The position numbers and the translations under genes were made by a program. Positions 33,181 to 42,440 of a DNA stretch of 64,000 nucleotides are shown here, piece after piece (position 1 is the first letter of the stretch; each line of letters starts with the position of its first letter). A model generated the notes under the pieces. It saw nothing but the letters and a program-made list of their open reading frames with translations. It was not told the DNA's origin and did no database searches. Source of the stretch: JAWXBM01 sp034440115 (GTDB lineage Bacteria > Pseudomonadota > Gammaproteobacteria > Xanthomonadales > SZUA-36); assembly GCA_034440115.1 (NCBI GenBank), contig JAWXBM010000010.1, positions 1 to 64,000 on the forward strand. Direction: 5' to 3'.

Positions 33181-34566
33181 CTAAACGAGGGGGCCCTCGG
33201 GGTCAACCGCAGAATTATGGCAAAGTGATTGAACCTTCATCAGCAGCAAATGTTCGGGTTGCCATTGGTATTCCAGTTTTGCAGCTAGCAGCAGCTGCTG
33301 GAAATCACGGGCTAACCACCAATCGCCAATGGCGCATAGCTTATTCTCTAAGACTAGCAAAGGGACCGTGTCACGTAGCCAGTCAGGAATACGAGATAAG
33401 CGCATGTTTTCTTTAATTTTCTTCTTGTCTGATCTGCTGATAAAAGGGTCCTTTGTCAACATGGTCCGATAGCTCACTCGCAGCTGACGAAAAGAATCTG
33501 TTGCAGCGCCATTGAGCATCAAGTTGCCATGCGGGCCACCCAGATTCAGTCTTGCATTGGATTCCCATGCAGTTAGCGGGCATGGAGCCGGCAGGGGGAG
33601 TTCATGCATCCACAATTGCCCGGCATGATGTTTGATCAACCAACGGCCCCAGCGGAGTTCGGCCTGACTGTCAGCGCGCAGATCTTGCAGCTGTTGCAGG
33701 AATTCCTGCAAGCGGGCGCGGGGCGGTGGTGCTGCGCTTCGCTCATGCACCCAGTTTCTGATGATCTCGGCTTGTAAAACAAGCGCTGCCTTGCTGAAAG
33801 CAGGCAATGGCAAAGTGATACCATCTGGTGACAGGTATTCTGGCGACTGGGCGAGTAATAGCCGCAAGGCTGCGCTCTGGTCGCGTAAATGACGGGAAGT
33901 TTGATTCAGTCGCCTTACCAGGCCCGGCCAGCGCTGCTCCAAGCTCGGAAATACCGTTGCGCGCAGGTAGTTACGATCCATTGACTGGTCCTGGTTGGAG
34001 GTATCTGTAATCCAACCCACGTTTTCAGCGTTAAGGTAGTGTTCCAGCTCTTCACGCCTGACATTCAATAGTGGCCTGGCTACCCAGCCTTTTGCATAGA
34101 CCCGCAAGGGTGGAATACCTGCCAGTCCCTGGCTGCCGCTGCCGCGCATCAAATTGAGAAACAGTGTTTCAGCCTGGTCATCTGCCTGATGCGCGGTGAG
34201 AAAGATATCGTCTCTCTCAAGCAACTGTGCTATGGCTCGGTAACGTGCTTCTCTTGCAGCCGCCTCCGGGCTGGAACCAGCATTATGTTGCACCCATAGT
34301 TGCTGCACTTGCAGTGGAATGTTGCGCTGCTGGCAAAAGTGTTGGCAATGTCGCAGCCAATCTTCCGCATTGGCCTGCAAGCCGTGATTGAAATGAACAG
34401 CTGCTAAATCGGCAGTAAGCTGCAATTGCAATTGATGCAGAGCCAGCAACAGAGCGGTTGAATCCGCACCGCCGCTGAACCCGACCAGCAAACGTTTGCA
34501 CGCTGGCAGCCCTGACAGGCTAAGCAACAGGCTTTGTGGGGAAAAGCGGGTTTTAGTCCGGCTCAT
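33181..34566 (-). CDS. tilS: tRNA(Ile)-lysidine synthetase TilS
   Basis: A 461-residue PP-loop ATPase that attaches lysine to C34 of tRNA-Ile2 so that it reads AUA. The PP-loop SGGADS is at 31-36. FLTAHQADDQAETLFLNLMRGSG and MDRNYLRATVFP are family hallmarks, and the C-terminal region (RLSRIPDWLRDTVPLLV, LCAIGDWWL) matches the extended TilS tail. It starts 15 bases after accA; the accA-tilS order is conserved. Confidence 0.97.
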   Translation of the reverse strand: MSRTKTRFSPQSLLLSLSGLPACKRLLVGFSGGADSTALLLALHQLQLQLTADLAAVHFNHGLQANAEDWLRHCQHFCQQRNIPLQVQQLWVQHNAGSSPEAAAREARYRAIAQLLERDDIFLTAHQADDQAETLFLNLMRGSGSQGLAGIPPLRVYAKGWVARPLLNVRREELEHYLNAENVGWITDTSNQDQSMDRNYLRATVFPSLEQRWPGLVRRLNQTSRHLRDQSAALRLLLAQSPEYLSPDGITLPLPAFSKAALVLQAEIIRNWVHERSAAPPPRARLQEFLQQLQDLRADSQAELRWGRWLIKHHAGQLWMHELPLPAPCPLTAWESNARLNLGGPHGNLMLNGAATDSFRQLRVSYRTMLTKDPFISRSDKKKIKENMRLSRIPDWLRDTVPLLVLENKLCAIGDWWLARDFQQLLLAAKLEYQWQPEHLLLMKVQSLCHNSAVDPEGPLV

Positions 34567-34581
34567 GGTTGCCGGTAAGCA

Positions 34582-35538
34582 TCAGTCCTGGATCTCGCCG
34601 TAGGACAGCAGACGCAAATAACGGGTTTCCAGCAACTGCTCGGCATTCATATGATCCAATTCGGCCAGTTGTCGCTCGATACAGTCGCCGATGCGCCTGG
34701 CCACCTCATCCGGTTCTTTATGCGCTCCACCCAAAGGTTCGGCTATGACCTCATCGATCAATCCCATTGCTTTCAAACGATCGGAGGTAATTCCCAGGGC
34801 AGTGGCTGCCTCTTCGGCATTGCCTGCATCCTTCCATAAAATCGAAGCGCAACCTTCCGGGGAGATGACCGAATACGTGCTGTATTCCAGCATATTGACC
34901 CGGTCGCCAATGCCGATGGCTAAAGCGCCGCCGGAACCCCCTTCACCCACGATGGTGCAGATTACCGGCACCGGCAGGCGTGACATCACGGCCAGGTTTC
35001 TGGCTATGGCTTCCGATTGGCCACGCTCTTCTGCACCCACACCCGGATAGGCGCCTGGTGTGTCAATGAAGGTAACCAGCGGCAGCCTGAAGCGGGCCGC
35101 CATATTCATCAAACGTAATGCTTTGCGGTAACCTTCGGGCCGCGGCATGCCGAAATTGCGAAAAACCTTGGCCTTGGTGTCACGACCTTTCTGATGGCCA
35201 ATCATGACGATGGAACGGCCGCGAAAGCTGGCCAATCCACCAACAATGGCGTGGTCGTCAGCAAAGGCCCGGTCGCCGTGAAGCTCATGAAACTCGTCAA
35301 ACAGTTTTTCTACGTAGTCCAGTGTATAGGGCCGCAGCGGGTGGCGGCTGAGCTGGGAAATTTGCCAAGGCGTGAGGTTACTGAAGATGCCCTGAATCTT
35401 TTGCCGCATCTTGATTTGCAGTCGCTGGATTTCTTCGTCGAGGTTAATGGCATTGTCTGAGCCCACGTTGCGCAGCTCATCAATTTTTGCCTGTAACTCA
35501 GCAATGGGTTGTTCGAAATCAAGGTAGTTGGGGTTCAT
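34582..35538 (-). CDS. accA: Acetyl-CoA carboxylase carboxyltransferase, alpha subunit
   Basis: A 318-residue subunit that with AccD transfers CO2 from biotin to acetyl-CoA, the committed step of fatty-acid synthesis. Typical stretches are LDFEQPIAEL at the N terminus, RHPLRPYTLDYVEKLFDEF, GHQKGRDTKAKVFRNFGMP, PLVTFIDTPGAYPGVGAEERG and GEGGSGGALAIG. Length matches E. coli AccA. It is followed closely by tilS. Confidence 0.98.
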   Translation of the reverse strand: MNPNYLDFEQPIAELQAKIDELRNVGSDNAINLDEEIQRLQIKMRQKIQGIFSNLTPWQISQLSRHPLRPYTLDYVEKLFDEFHELHGDRAFADDHAIVGGLASFRGRSIVMIGHQKGRDTKAKVFRNFGMPRPEGYRKALRLMNMAARFRLPLVTFIDTPGAYPGVGAEERGQSEAIARNLAVMSRLPVPVICTIVGEGGSGGALAIGIGDRVNMLEYSTYSVISPEGCASILWKDAGNAEEAATALGITSDRLKAMGLIDEVIAEPLGGAHKEPDEVARRIGDCIERQLAELDHMNAEQLLETRYLRLLSYGEIQD

Positions 35539-35646
35539 CGTGAACTCTCATCAGGTCTTGTGGCGCATTATAGCCTGTGCGGCGGATTGTCCCAGCTTGA
35601 AGATGATTCTGCAGTGTCAGTGATTTGAGCCTGGGCACTGAAAACT

Positions 35647-36531
35647 TTAGTCCAGACCTGGAACCGCTCGTGTGTAACACCGGGGCACTTTGGTTAATGA
35701 CCAGTTATCCAAAGCCCATCCCCAAGTGTTTTGCCAATCAAGCGTAGGTGGCTGATGGCCCAGGAATTGCAGCGCCTGTCTCAGCCTGAATAAAGGCTCA
35801 GTGTTGCCTATGGGGTCGGACTGGATGCGTTTGCTTAGCTTCTGTCCATCCTGCAAAGCTGCTACTGGAACGTGTGCATAGTTAGGAGTGGGTAGCTGAG
35901 GGCATTTTTGTAACCAGATCTGCCGGGGCGTTGAATCCAGCAAATCAGCGCCACGAATGATGTCTGTGATTTGCTGGTAAGCATCATCAACCACGACTGC
36001 CAATTGGTATGCAAAGTAACCATCAGCACGACGTATCACATAGTCGCCGGATTCTGTTGCCAGGCCATGGGTCATAAACCCCTGGATGCGGTCTTCAAAC
36101 TCGATGGCATGGTCTGCTGTGCGCAGGCGTAAAGAGCGTGGTTTTTTTCCAGCGGGCAGGCCGGCGCTGCAGGTGCCGGGATAGACTCCCGTATCAGGCA
36201 TTTCAGTGCGACTGCAGCCACACCAATAGGCCAAATCTTTTGCCAGTAGTTGTTCACAGGCTGATTGGTAAGCAGCAGATCTTCGGCTTTGATACAGCAC
36301 TGGTGAATCGGATTTCATTCCCAATTGCTGCAAGTCGTGAATGATGGCTGTTGCGCTGCCTGCTACTTCACGTGGTGGGTCCAGGTCTTCAATCCTGACC
36401 AACCATTGGCCTCTGCCTTTCCTGGCATCAAGATAGCTGGCCAGCGCTACGGCCAGTGAGCCAAAATGCAGATCGCCTGGGGGGGAGGGGGCAAAACGGC
36501 CGATATATGGAATTAATGGATTGCGGCTCAT
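35647..36531 (-). CDS. gluQ: Glutamyl-Q tRNA(Asp) synthetase
   Basis: A 294-residue paralogue of glutamyl-tRNA synthetase lacking the anticodon-binding domain. It attaches glutamate to queuosine-34 of tRNA-Asp. It has the Rossmann opening GRFAPSPPGDLHFGSL, the zinc-binding CGCSRTEM with GVYPGTC, and the KMSKS-like loop DGQKLSKRI. No dksA lies next to it, unlike in many gammaproteobacteria. Stand-alone, 108 bases upstream of accA on the same strand. Confidence 0.95.
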   Translation of the reverse strand: MSRNPLIPYIGRFAPSPPGDLHFGSLAVALASYLDARKGRGQWLVRIEDLDPPREVAGSATAIIHDLQQLGMKSDSPVLYQSRRSAAYQSACEQLLAKDLAYWCGCSRTEMPDTGVYPGTCSAGLPAGKKPRSLRLRTADHAIEFEDRIQGFMTHGLATESGDYVIRRADGYFAYQLAVVVDDAYQQITDIIRGADLLDSTPRQIWLQKCPQLPTPNYAHVPVAALQDGQKLSKRIQSDPIGNTEPLFRLRQALQFLGHQPPTLDWQNTWGWALDNWSLTKVPRCYTRAVPGLD

Positions 36532-36609
36532 GGCCCGCCAGTCTACTGCAAGCCTGTTATTGCCAACAATTCAATAAGAAAAGACACGAAAGAGTTGGCC
36601 GCCCGACTG

Positions 36610-38637
36610 CTACTGAGCGACCATTTGTGAGGTTTCTTTGAGGAAGGCTCCAGCGATCAGCTTGATGCCACATTGCCAAAGTATCGCCAGGCTTGAGGTG
36701 TCTGCAACTTCGTCGGCGATAACAGAAACCTTGTGCGTATCGGCCAATTCCACAATGCTGCGGATGATTGCCTGATTGTCGGTATTGCCCGTCAAGCTAT
36801 CAGTCAAGCCCGGTTGCAGCTTGAGATAAGCAATATTCAGGTGTTCCAGAAGTTGGCCACAGCGACGGTCGCCATTACACTCAGATATGGACAACAGGCA
36901 ACCCTGCGGTTGAAGCTCCTGCATCAGTCTTTGAACAGGTTTGAGGTTGGTTTGTGCGGTGCCAACTGACACTTGCACAATCAATTTTTTGCCTTCTGCG
37001 CAGGTGGCCTCCATCTGGTTGATCAGCCAACCCGGAAAACTGTAGTCGAGAATCGAATTGGCGCTCAGGCTGATGATTTGCCGCTCTGAACTTTCCGCGA
37101 AATTTTTCAGCAGCCCCGGGATCAGCTGTCGGTCAATCGTTCCTGCGAGATCGTTGCGATCCGCAATCATCATGAATTTATCGGCGGAGAGATTGCCCTC
37201 TTCATCGCGCAGATATAGCAGATTCTCAACCAGGTGCTCGCCTTCGCCATCCAGGTCAATAATCGGCTGACGTACCGCATACAGGTCATCATTGCTTAAG
37301 GCATATTTAATTCGGTCTACCCATTGGCGATCATCCTGCAAGCTGCTTACTGCGGTCAGTTGTGGCCGGAATACAGCGGCTTGATTGCCATTCACTGCTG
37401 CTTCTGTCTGTGCTTTGCGTGCACTGGCAAGAACTTCAACAGAACTGCGTGCCAGTCTGCCCAAGGTTGCGATTCCGATGCTGTAGGTGAGGCTGATGGA
37501 ACGCTCACCGATCTCGGTCAGGTGACTGCGAAATGCTTTAAGCAGGCTTTCAGCATAAGCTTCAATCTCTTCCATATTGCGTTTGCAAGTCAGCACAGCG
37601 AATCCATGATCTGAAATGCGGGCAGGGAAGTCCTCATTGCTCAGACAATCACGCAGCACCAGTGCCTGTTCTGAGGTAAACGTATCCATGGATGCATGAT
37701 CCAGCTCATCTACCAATTCACTCAAGCCATCTGGCTCCAGATAGATCACTGCAGACACGCTTTCGGCGGTATGTGGTTCTTCGAGCCGGGCATTAAGTTT
37801 GTCAACAAATGCCCGCCGATTACCCAGTCGGGTGAGCGGATCGGAAATTCGCAATTGGTCCAGCTCTGCTTGCAATTCTGCCGTTGCATCCATTTTGTGA
37901 ACCAGCATCTGAATGCATTCTTCGCCGTTGAATTTGGCAGCTGAAAAGGTCAGGCCGGCGTCAAACTCACTGCCGTCTGGACGTGAAACACTGACTGGCA
38001 GTGCCTCTGCGGGAAATTCTCCCTTGGTAAGGTTTTTCAGGATGGTTTTGAAGCTACCCTGTTCAGGCTTCATCATTTCCAACAAAGACAGGCCACTGAT
38101 ATCCTCTGTGCTTTGCAAATGCAGCGCTTCAAGGTAGGCGCGATTGGCATACACATGCAAACCTTCATGGATGTATGCAATCGCGTCTCTGGCGCTGTCC
38201 AGTAACAGGTCAAAACGGTGCTCAAGTTCCTGCAAGCGGTCGCGTTGTTGACCATGGGTTTTGCCTTGCTCATGGCGGGTCAACATATGACTGACGACGT
38301 CCGTCAATAATTTCCCATTCTCGGAATCGATAACCAGACAGGGTGCCAACTTCAACGCTCCAACCAATGCTTCTGGCTGCTCCAGATTTGCATAGAAAGC
38401 GAGGGGGACGTTGTAGTCACGTGACAATTGATAAATTTCTTCCAGGCTGGCAGCGCTGGATTCGGGTTTGATGTATATCAATACAAGCGGTCGATCCAGA
38501 TCCAGGGACTGTTTGACCTCGGAGAACTTGCTTGTATGAATTACATGAATTTTGATTCCTGAATTACGCAACAGAGAGTTAATTCTGTCCGCTGCTTCCG
38601 GCGTCTTGTCGACGACAATAAGATTCGTGCTATCCAT
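36610..38637 (-). CDS. FimX-like REC-PAS-GGDEF-EAL protein with degenerate catalytic motifs
   Basis: A 675-residue multidomain protein. Residues 1-125 form a receiver-like domain without the usual phospho-Asp (LVLIYIKPE where it should be), 135-250 a PAS domain (LLLDSARDAIAYIHEG), 262-425 a GGDEF domain starting DPLTRLGNRRAF but with SDHGF at 342-346 in place of GGDEF, and 437-675 an EAL domain with ENL at 471-473. Both c-di-GMP synthesis and hydrolysis look lost. The same architecture and degeneracy define FimX, a c-di-GMP receptor that controls type IV pilus assembly. I infer an effector rather than an enzyme. It stands alone, after a 424-base intergenic region. Confidence 0.82.
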   Translation of the reverse strand: MDSTNLIVVDKTPEAADRINSLLRNSGIKIHVIHTSKFSEVKQSLDLDRPLVLIYIKPESSAASLEEIYQLSRDYNVPLAFYANLEQPEALVGALKLAPCLVIDSENGKLLTDVVSHMLTRHEQGKTHGQQRDRLQELEHRFDLLLDSARDAIAYIHEGLHVYANRAYLEALHLQSTEDISGLSLLEMMKPEQGSFKTILKNLTKGEFPAEALPVSVSRPDGSEFDAGLTFSAAKFNGEECIQMLVHKMDATAELQAELDQLRISDPLTRLGNRRAFVDKLNARLEEPHTAESVSAVIYLEPDGLSELVDELDHASMDTFTSEQALVLRDCLSNEDFPARISDHGFAVLTCKRNMEEIEAYAESLLKAFRSHLTEIGERSISLTYSIGIATLGRLARSSVEVLASARKAQTEAAVNGNQAAVFRPQLTAVSSLQDDRQWVDRIKYALSNDDLYAVRQPIIDLDGEGEHLVENLLYLRDEEGNLSADKFMMIADRNDLAGTIDRQLIPGLLKNFAESSERQIISLSANSILDYSFPGWLINQMEATCAEGKKLIVQVSVGTAQTNLKPVQRLMQELQPQGCLLSISECNGDRRCGQLLEHLNIAYLKLQPGLTDSLTGNTDNQAIIRSIVELADTHKVSVIADEVADTSSLAILWQCGIKLIAGAFLKETSQMVAQ

Positions 38638-39061
38638 AGCAAAAAGCTCCCAACCCCATTCCTTAGGGATTTTTACATTATTATTTACAGTAAATCAATA
38701 AATTAAGTAATCTTCTGAATATTAATTCCAAGTATTCTTTTCTACCTTACGGCTCGATTATGGACCAAAGTAGCTGACATTTATAGCCTGCGGTAGCGAA
38801 ATCCACGTTTGCTGGAAAACTTGCGCCGGATGAAGCTGAGGCCGAAGGGTCGAATGTATTTTCAGATTCAAACATATGAAATGTTATTCGTATGATTATT
38901 AAAGATGTTATTGCAGATTTTTCAATTTGTTGGTGTCGCCGCCGCACATTTAATTTAAAATGCGCGACCTTGTTCGCATCTGAATTTTTCCGCTGATTCA
39001 ACGGAAAAACCATGCAGCGACAGTTCAATGATTCCAGCCATCAGACCATGTGGAGAAAGTA
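38638..39061. other. Divergent intergenic region between the FimX-like gene and efp
   Basis: An AT-rich 424-base region holding the two divergent promoters. Apart from the hairpin at 38984-39008 in the efp leader I see no convincing gene or known RNA. A possible -10 TAAAAT is at 38955-38960, but the -35 spacing is poor. Confidence 0.5.
38984..39008 (+). promoter_or_regulatory. Hairpin in efp leader
   Basis: TTTTTCCG and CGGAAAAA are perfect eight-base inverted repeats with a nine-base loop, 54 bases before the efp start. It may be a leader structure or an operator. Confidence 0.35.
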
Positions 39062-39631
39062 ATGGCGTTCTACAGCACCAACGAATTTCGCGGCGGACTC
39101 AAGATCATCCTTGATGGTGATCCTTACAACATCGTGGATAACGAATTCGTCAAACCTGGCAAAGGCCAGGCGTTTAACCGGGCTCGGGTCAGGAACCTGA
39201 AAACGGGCCGTGTTCTGGAGCGCACTTTCCGCTCTGGAGAGACCGTTGAGGCCGCCGATATCTTTGAATTGAATGTTCAGTACCTGTATAGCGATGGTGA
39301 ATTCTGGCACTTCATGGATCAGACTACTTTCGATCAGCATGCCTGTTCCAAAGAAGGTGTTGGCGAAGCAACACAATGGTTGAAGGAGGAAGACATTTGC
39401 CAGATCATGCTTTATAACGGCGCTCCTTTGTCAGTGACTCCGCCAAACTTTGTTGAGTTGCGCATTGTGGAGACAGATCCAGGCCTTCGAGGTGATACTT
39501 CTGGAGGTGGCGGAAAACCAGCAACTTTGGAGACTGGGGCTGTTGTCCGGGTACCTTTGTTCGTGTCTAACGAAGAACTAATACGCGTAGATACGCGCAC
39601 CGGCGAATACGTTTCCAGGGTCAAAGAGTAA
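39062..39631 (+). CDS. efp: Elongation factor P
   Basis: A 189-residue tRNA-shaped factor that relieves ribosome stalling at polyproline. Three beta-barrel domains are expected; visible hallmarks are YSTNEFRGGLKIILDG, the tip loop VKPGKGQAF with Lys34, and the C-terminal GLRGDTSGGGGKPATLETGA. A Lys at 34 predicts beta-lysylation by EpmA/EpmB rather than Arg32 rhamnosylation. Start at the ATG at 39062, preceded by GGAGAAAGTA; an upstream in-frame start at 39050 gives four extra non-conserved residues. Confidence 0.97.
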   Translation: MAFYSTNEFRGGLKIILDGDPYNIVDNEFVKPGKGQAFNRARVRNLKTGRVLERTFRSGETVEAADIFELNVQYLYSDGEFWHFMDQTTFDQHACSKEGVGEATQWLKEEDICQIMLYNGAPLSVTPPNFVELRIVETDPGLRGDTSGGGGKPATLETGAVVRVPLFVSNEELIRVDTRTGEYVSRVKE

Positions 39632-39674
39632 AGCTGCCCGCATTTTGGTGGCCCAAAAGTTCATGAAGGCACCC

Positions 39675-40994
39675 ATGAGTGAAATAAAGCTACTGAGTGC
39701 TCGTTACCTGGTACCGGTGTTGCCAAGGCGACAAGTACTGCGTCATCATTCGGTCGTGCTGCAAGGCGAAAAAATACTCGAGTTGCTTCCTACGCCTGAA
39801 GCCAGATCCCGCTATCCGCAAGCGCAGGAAACAGTGCTTGACGATCATGTTTTGCTGCCAGGCTTGATCAACATGCATACCCATTCAGCCATGTCCTTAT
39901 TGCGTGGCTATGCAGACGATATGGATATGCAAAGCTGGTTGCAGGACAGAATTTGGCCGGTAGAAGCACAATTCGTATCAGAGCAGTTTGTTGTCGATGG
40001 AACTCGTTTGGCTATCGCAGAAATGTTGCGGGCAGGAACTACCTGTTTCAACGAGTTGTATTTTTTTCCAGAAGCCATGCTGGAGGTCATACGGAAGAGT
40101 GGGGTTAGGGTCAGCATGGGCCTCCCGGTGTTGGAAATGCCAACGGTCTGGTCGATGTCCGCCAAAGACTGCCTGGAAAAGGGCAAAAAGCTGTTTACTG
40201 ACCATGCTGAAAATAACCGAATAAGTTTTGCTCTGGCACCGCATGCGCCTTATACGGTGAGTGATGAGTCTTTCAGGATCATCGCTCAGCGTTCCAGAGA
40301 ATGGAACATACCGGTCCACCTGCACTTGCTGGAAACAGACTTTGATATTGTCCAGTCGCTGGCCGAATATTCCGAACGACCGTTACAGCGCATGGATCGT
40401 CTGGGTTTGTTGAATAATCGTTTGCTGGCCGTGCACATGACTCAACTGCAACCGGCAGACATTGATTTGTTGAGTGAACGCGGCGTACGTGTGATTCATT
40501 GCCCACATTCAAATCTGAAATTATCCAGTGGTTACTGCCCTGTAGCAGCTTTGCTGGATGCAGGAGTTAATGTTTCCATAGGTACCGATGGCGCAGCCAG
40601 CAACAATCGACTGGACCTGTTATCCGAAGCCCGAACAGCATCCTTGTTGTCCAAGGGCCAAACGGGTGACGCCACCAGCGTTGATGCCTTTACCCTGCTG
40701 GAGATGCTGACTATCAATGCCGCAAAAGCTCTGGGGCAGGGTGAGTTGCTGGGTTCCATAGAGCCTGGTAAATGGGCGGATCTGGCAGCACTGGATTTGG
40801 CCCAGCCGGAGACCCAGCCTGTGCACAACGTGGTTTCTCAAATCGCGTATGCTGCATCCAGTCGCCAATTCACGGATGTTTGGGTGGCAGGTAAACGCCT
40901 GCTTCGTGAAGGCGAATTGAGTCAGATTAACCTGGCAGGTGTATTGCGCGATGCCGAATCATGGCGAGCACGAATAGCAGCTTACGGAACCTGA
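39675..40994 (+). CDS. mtaD: TRZ/ATZ family amidohydrolase (methylthioadenosine/SAH deaminase type)
   Basis: A 439-residue metal-dependent deaminase of the amidohydrolase superfamily. Metal ligands are visible in LINMHTHSAMSLLRG (HxH), LAPHAPYTVS, VHLHLLET and SIGTDGAASNNRLDLL. Members deaminate 5-methylthioadenosine or S-adenosylhomocysteine. It is followed by ubiG and mupP, as in Pseudomonas; removal of SAH fits with a methyltransferase neighbour. The start is the ATG at 39675 (GAAGG upstream); ATG/GTG codons at 39663 and 39645 are alternatives. Confidence 0.88.
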   Translation: MSEIKLLSARYLVPVLPRRQVLRHHSVVLQGEKILELLPTPEARSRYPQAQETVLDDHVLLPGLINMHTHSAMSLLRGYADDMDMQSWLQDRIWPVEAQFVSEQFVVDGTRLAIAEMLRAGTTCFNELYFFPEAMLEVIRKSGVRVSMGLPVLEMPTVWSMSAKDCLEKGKKLFTDHAENNRISFALAPHAPYTVSDESFRIIAQRSREWNIPVHLHLLETDFDIVQSLAEYSERPLQRMDRLGLLNNRLLAVHMTQLQPADIDLLSERGVRVIHCPHSNLKLSSGYCPVAALLDAGVNVSIGTDGAASNNRLDLLSEARTASLLSKGQTGDATSVDAFTLLEMLTINAAKALGQGELLGSIEPGKWADLAALDLAQPETQPVHNVVSQIAYAASSRQFTDVWVAGKRLLREGELSQINLAGVLRDAESWRARIAAYGT

Positions 40995-41016
40995 AAGAAG
41001 CTAAGGGAATTCACCT

Positions 41017-41733
41017 ATGGAAAGCACCGCGCAGCAGAGCAACTTTGACCCAACAGAGCGCAGGAAATTTGATGAGATTGCCACCTCCTGGTGGGATCCC
41101 AATGGCGCCTTCAAAGCTTTGCATGAACTCAACCCGGCACGGCTGGCTTACGTGCAAAATCGTTGCAACCTGTCATGCAGCAAAGTACTTGATGTGGGCT
41201 GCGGTGGTGGCATATTGGCTGAAGCCTTGGCGCAAAAGGGGGCCCAGGTTACCGGCATTGATGTGGCAGGCAAGGCATTGGCTGTGGCCAGATTGCACCT
41301 GCTGGAATCGGCTCAGACCGTGAATTATCTTGAAGCTACAGTAGAGCAACATGCCGAATCCGTGACTGATCCTTACGATGTTATAACCTGCATGGAGATG
41401 TTGGAGCATGTGCCAGATCCCGTTTCTGTGGTTAATGCCATTGCTACCCTGGTAAAACCAGGCGGTCATATTTTTATGTCCACAATCAATCGAAACCTGT
41501 TGGCTTTTGGAATGGCTATAGTCGGCGCCGAGTATGTGGCGCGCTTGCTGCCGCAAGGTACTCACCGCTATGACCGATTTATCCGTCCGTCTGAGTTGAG
41601 TGCATGGCTACGTGCAGCCGGTTTGCAGACGATAGACATTCGTGGCTTGCATTATGATCTCTTGGGTGGTTCTGTAAAACTAGGCGGTCATGTCAAAGTC
41701 AATTATCTATTGCACGCCCAGCGTGATCTGTAG
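41017..41733 (+). CDS. ubiG: Ubiquinone O-methyltransferase UbiG
   Basis: A 238-residue S-adenosylmethionine-dependent enzyme performing both O-methylations in ubiquinone synthesis. It has the N-terminal FDEIATSWWDPNGAFKALHELNPARL, motif I VLDVGCGGGILAEALA, MEMLEHVPDP and STINRNLLAF, all UbiG hallmarks. Length is standard. Its TAG stop shares a base with the GTG start of the next gene. Confidence 0.97.
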   Translation: MESTAQQSNFDPTERRKFDEIATSWWDPNGAFKALHELNPARLAYVQNRCNLSCSKVLDVGCGGGILAEALAQKGAQVTGIDVAGKALAVARLHLLESAQTVNYLEATVEQHAESVTDPYDVITCMEMLEHVPDPVSVVNAIATLVKPGGHIFMSTINRNLLAFGMAIVGAEYVARLLPQGTHRYDRFIRPSELSAWLRAAGLQTIDIRGLHYDLLGGSVKLGGHVKVNYLLHAQRDL

Positions 41734-42386
41734 TGAGGCCAGTCAAAGCCATATTGTTTGACCTGGATGGAACCTTGCTGGACTCAGCGCCTGATTTAGT
41801 GGCTGCGCTGAACTGGTTACGAAAGGCTGAAGGATTACCTCCTCTGGATACACAATCGATGAGCCGAAATGTCTCGCATGGTGCAGTGGGCATGTTAACT
41901 GCCGGCATGCCGGCAACCAGTGAAGCTCAGTTTGCCGAATGGAAATCCATGTTTCTGGCCCGCTATGCTGCTGAGGGATATCGCGAATCACGATTGTACG
42001 ATGGCGTACCCGAGATGCTTGGACACTTGCGTCAACAGGGCATACCGTGGGGCATTGTAACCAACAAGACGGAGTCCTTGACCCAGCCCATATTGCAGGC
42101 CTCTGGTCTTGCGGCGCAATCCGCCTGTGTGGTCTGTGGTGATACTTTAACCCGCAGCAAGCCAGACCCAGCGCCGATACTGTTTGCTTGTGAGCAACTT
42201 GCTGTGGACCCGGTTGATACAATTTTCGCCGGCGATGACATCAGGGATTTGCAAGCAGGAAGAAGCGCTGGGGCAATGGTTGCTGCTGTCATGTACGGCT
42301 ACGGATCACATGAAATTGATGCCAATCAACTGGCGGACAGTTTGGCTGTCCACAGCCCGCAGGATTTTTTGAACTTGCTCAGATAG
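41733..42386 (+). CDS. mupP: HAD phosphatase, MupP/phosphoglycolate phosphatase type
   Basis: A 217-residue HAD hydrolase. Motif I is FDLDGTLLDSAPD with the nucleophile Asp, motif II VTNK, motif III the Lys of SKPDPAPI, and motif IV GDDIRDLQAG. The GTG at 41733 overlaps the ubiG stop by one base (TAGTG). In Pseudomonas the gene directly after ubiG encodes MupP, the N-acetylmuramic-acid 6-phosphate phosphatase of cell-wall recycling; by sequence alone phosphoglycolate phosphatase (Gph) is equally possible. The name follows the position. Confidence 0.8.
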   Translation: MRPVKAILFDLDGTLLDSAPDLVAALNWLRKAEGLPPLDTQSMSRNVSHGAVGMLTAGMPATSEAQFAEWKSMFLARYAAEGYRESRLYDGVPEMLGHLRQQGIPWGIVTNKTESLTQPILQASGLAAQSACVVCGDTLTRSKPDPAPILFACEQLAVDPVDTIFAGDDIRDLQAGRSAGAMVAAVMYGYGSHEIDANQLADSLAVHSPQDFLNLLR

Positions 42387-42440
42387 TTGTTCATCTGCGT
42401 TTTTCAATCCAGTAGATCAAGACATGAGCTGTATACAAAT

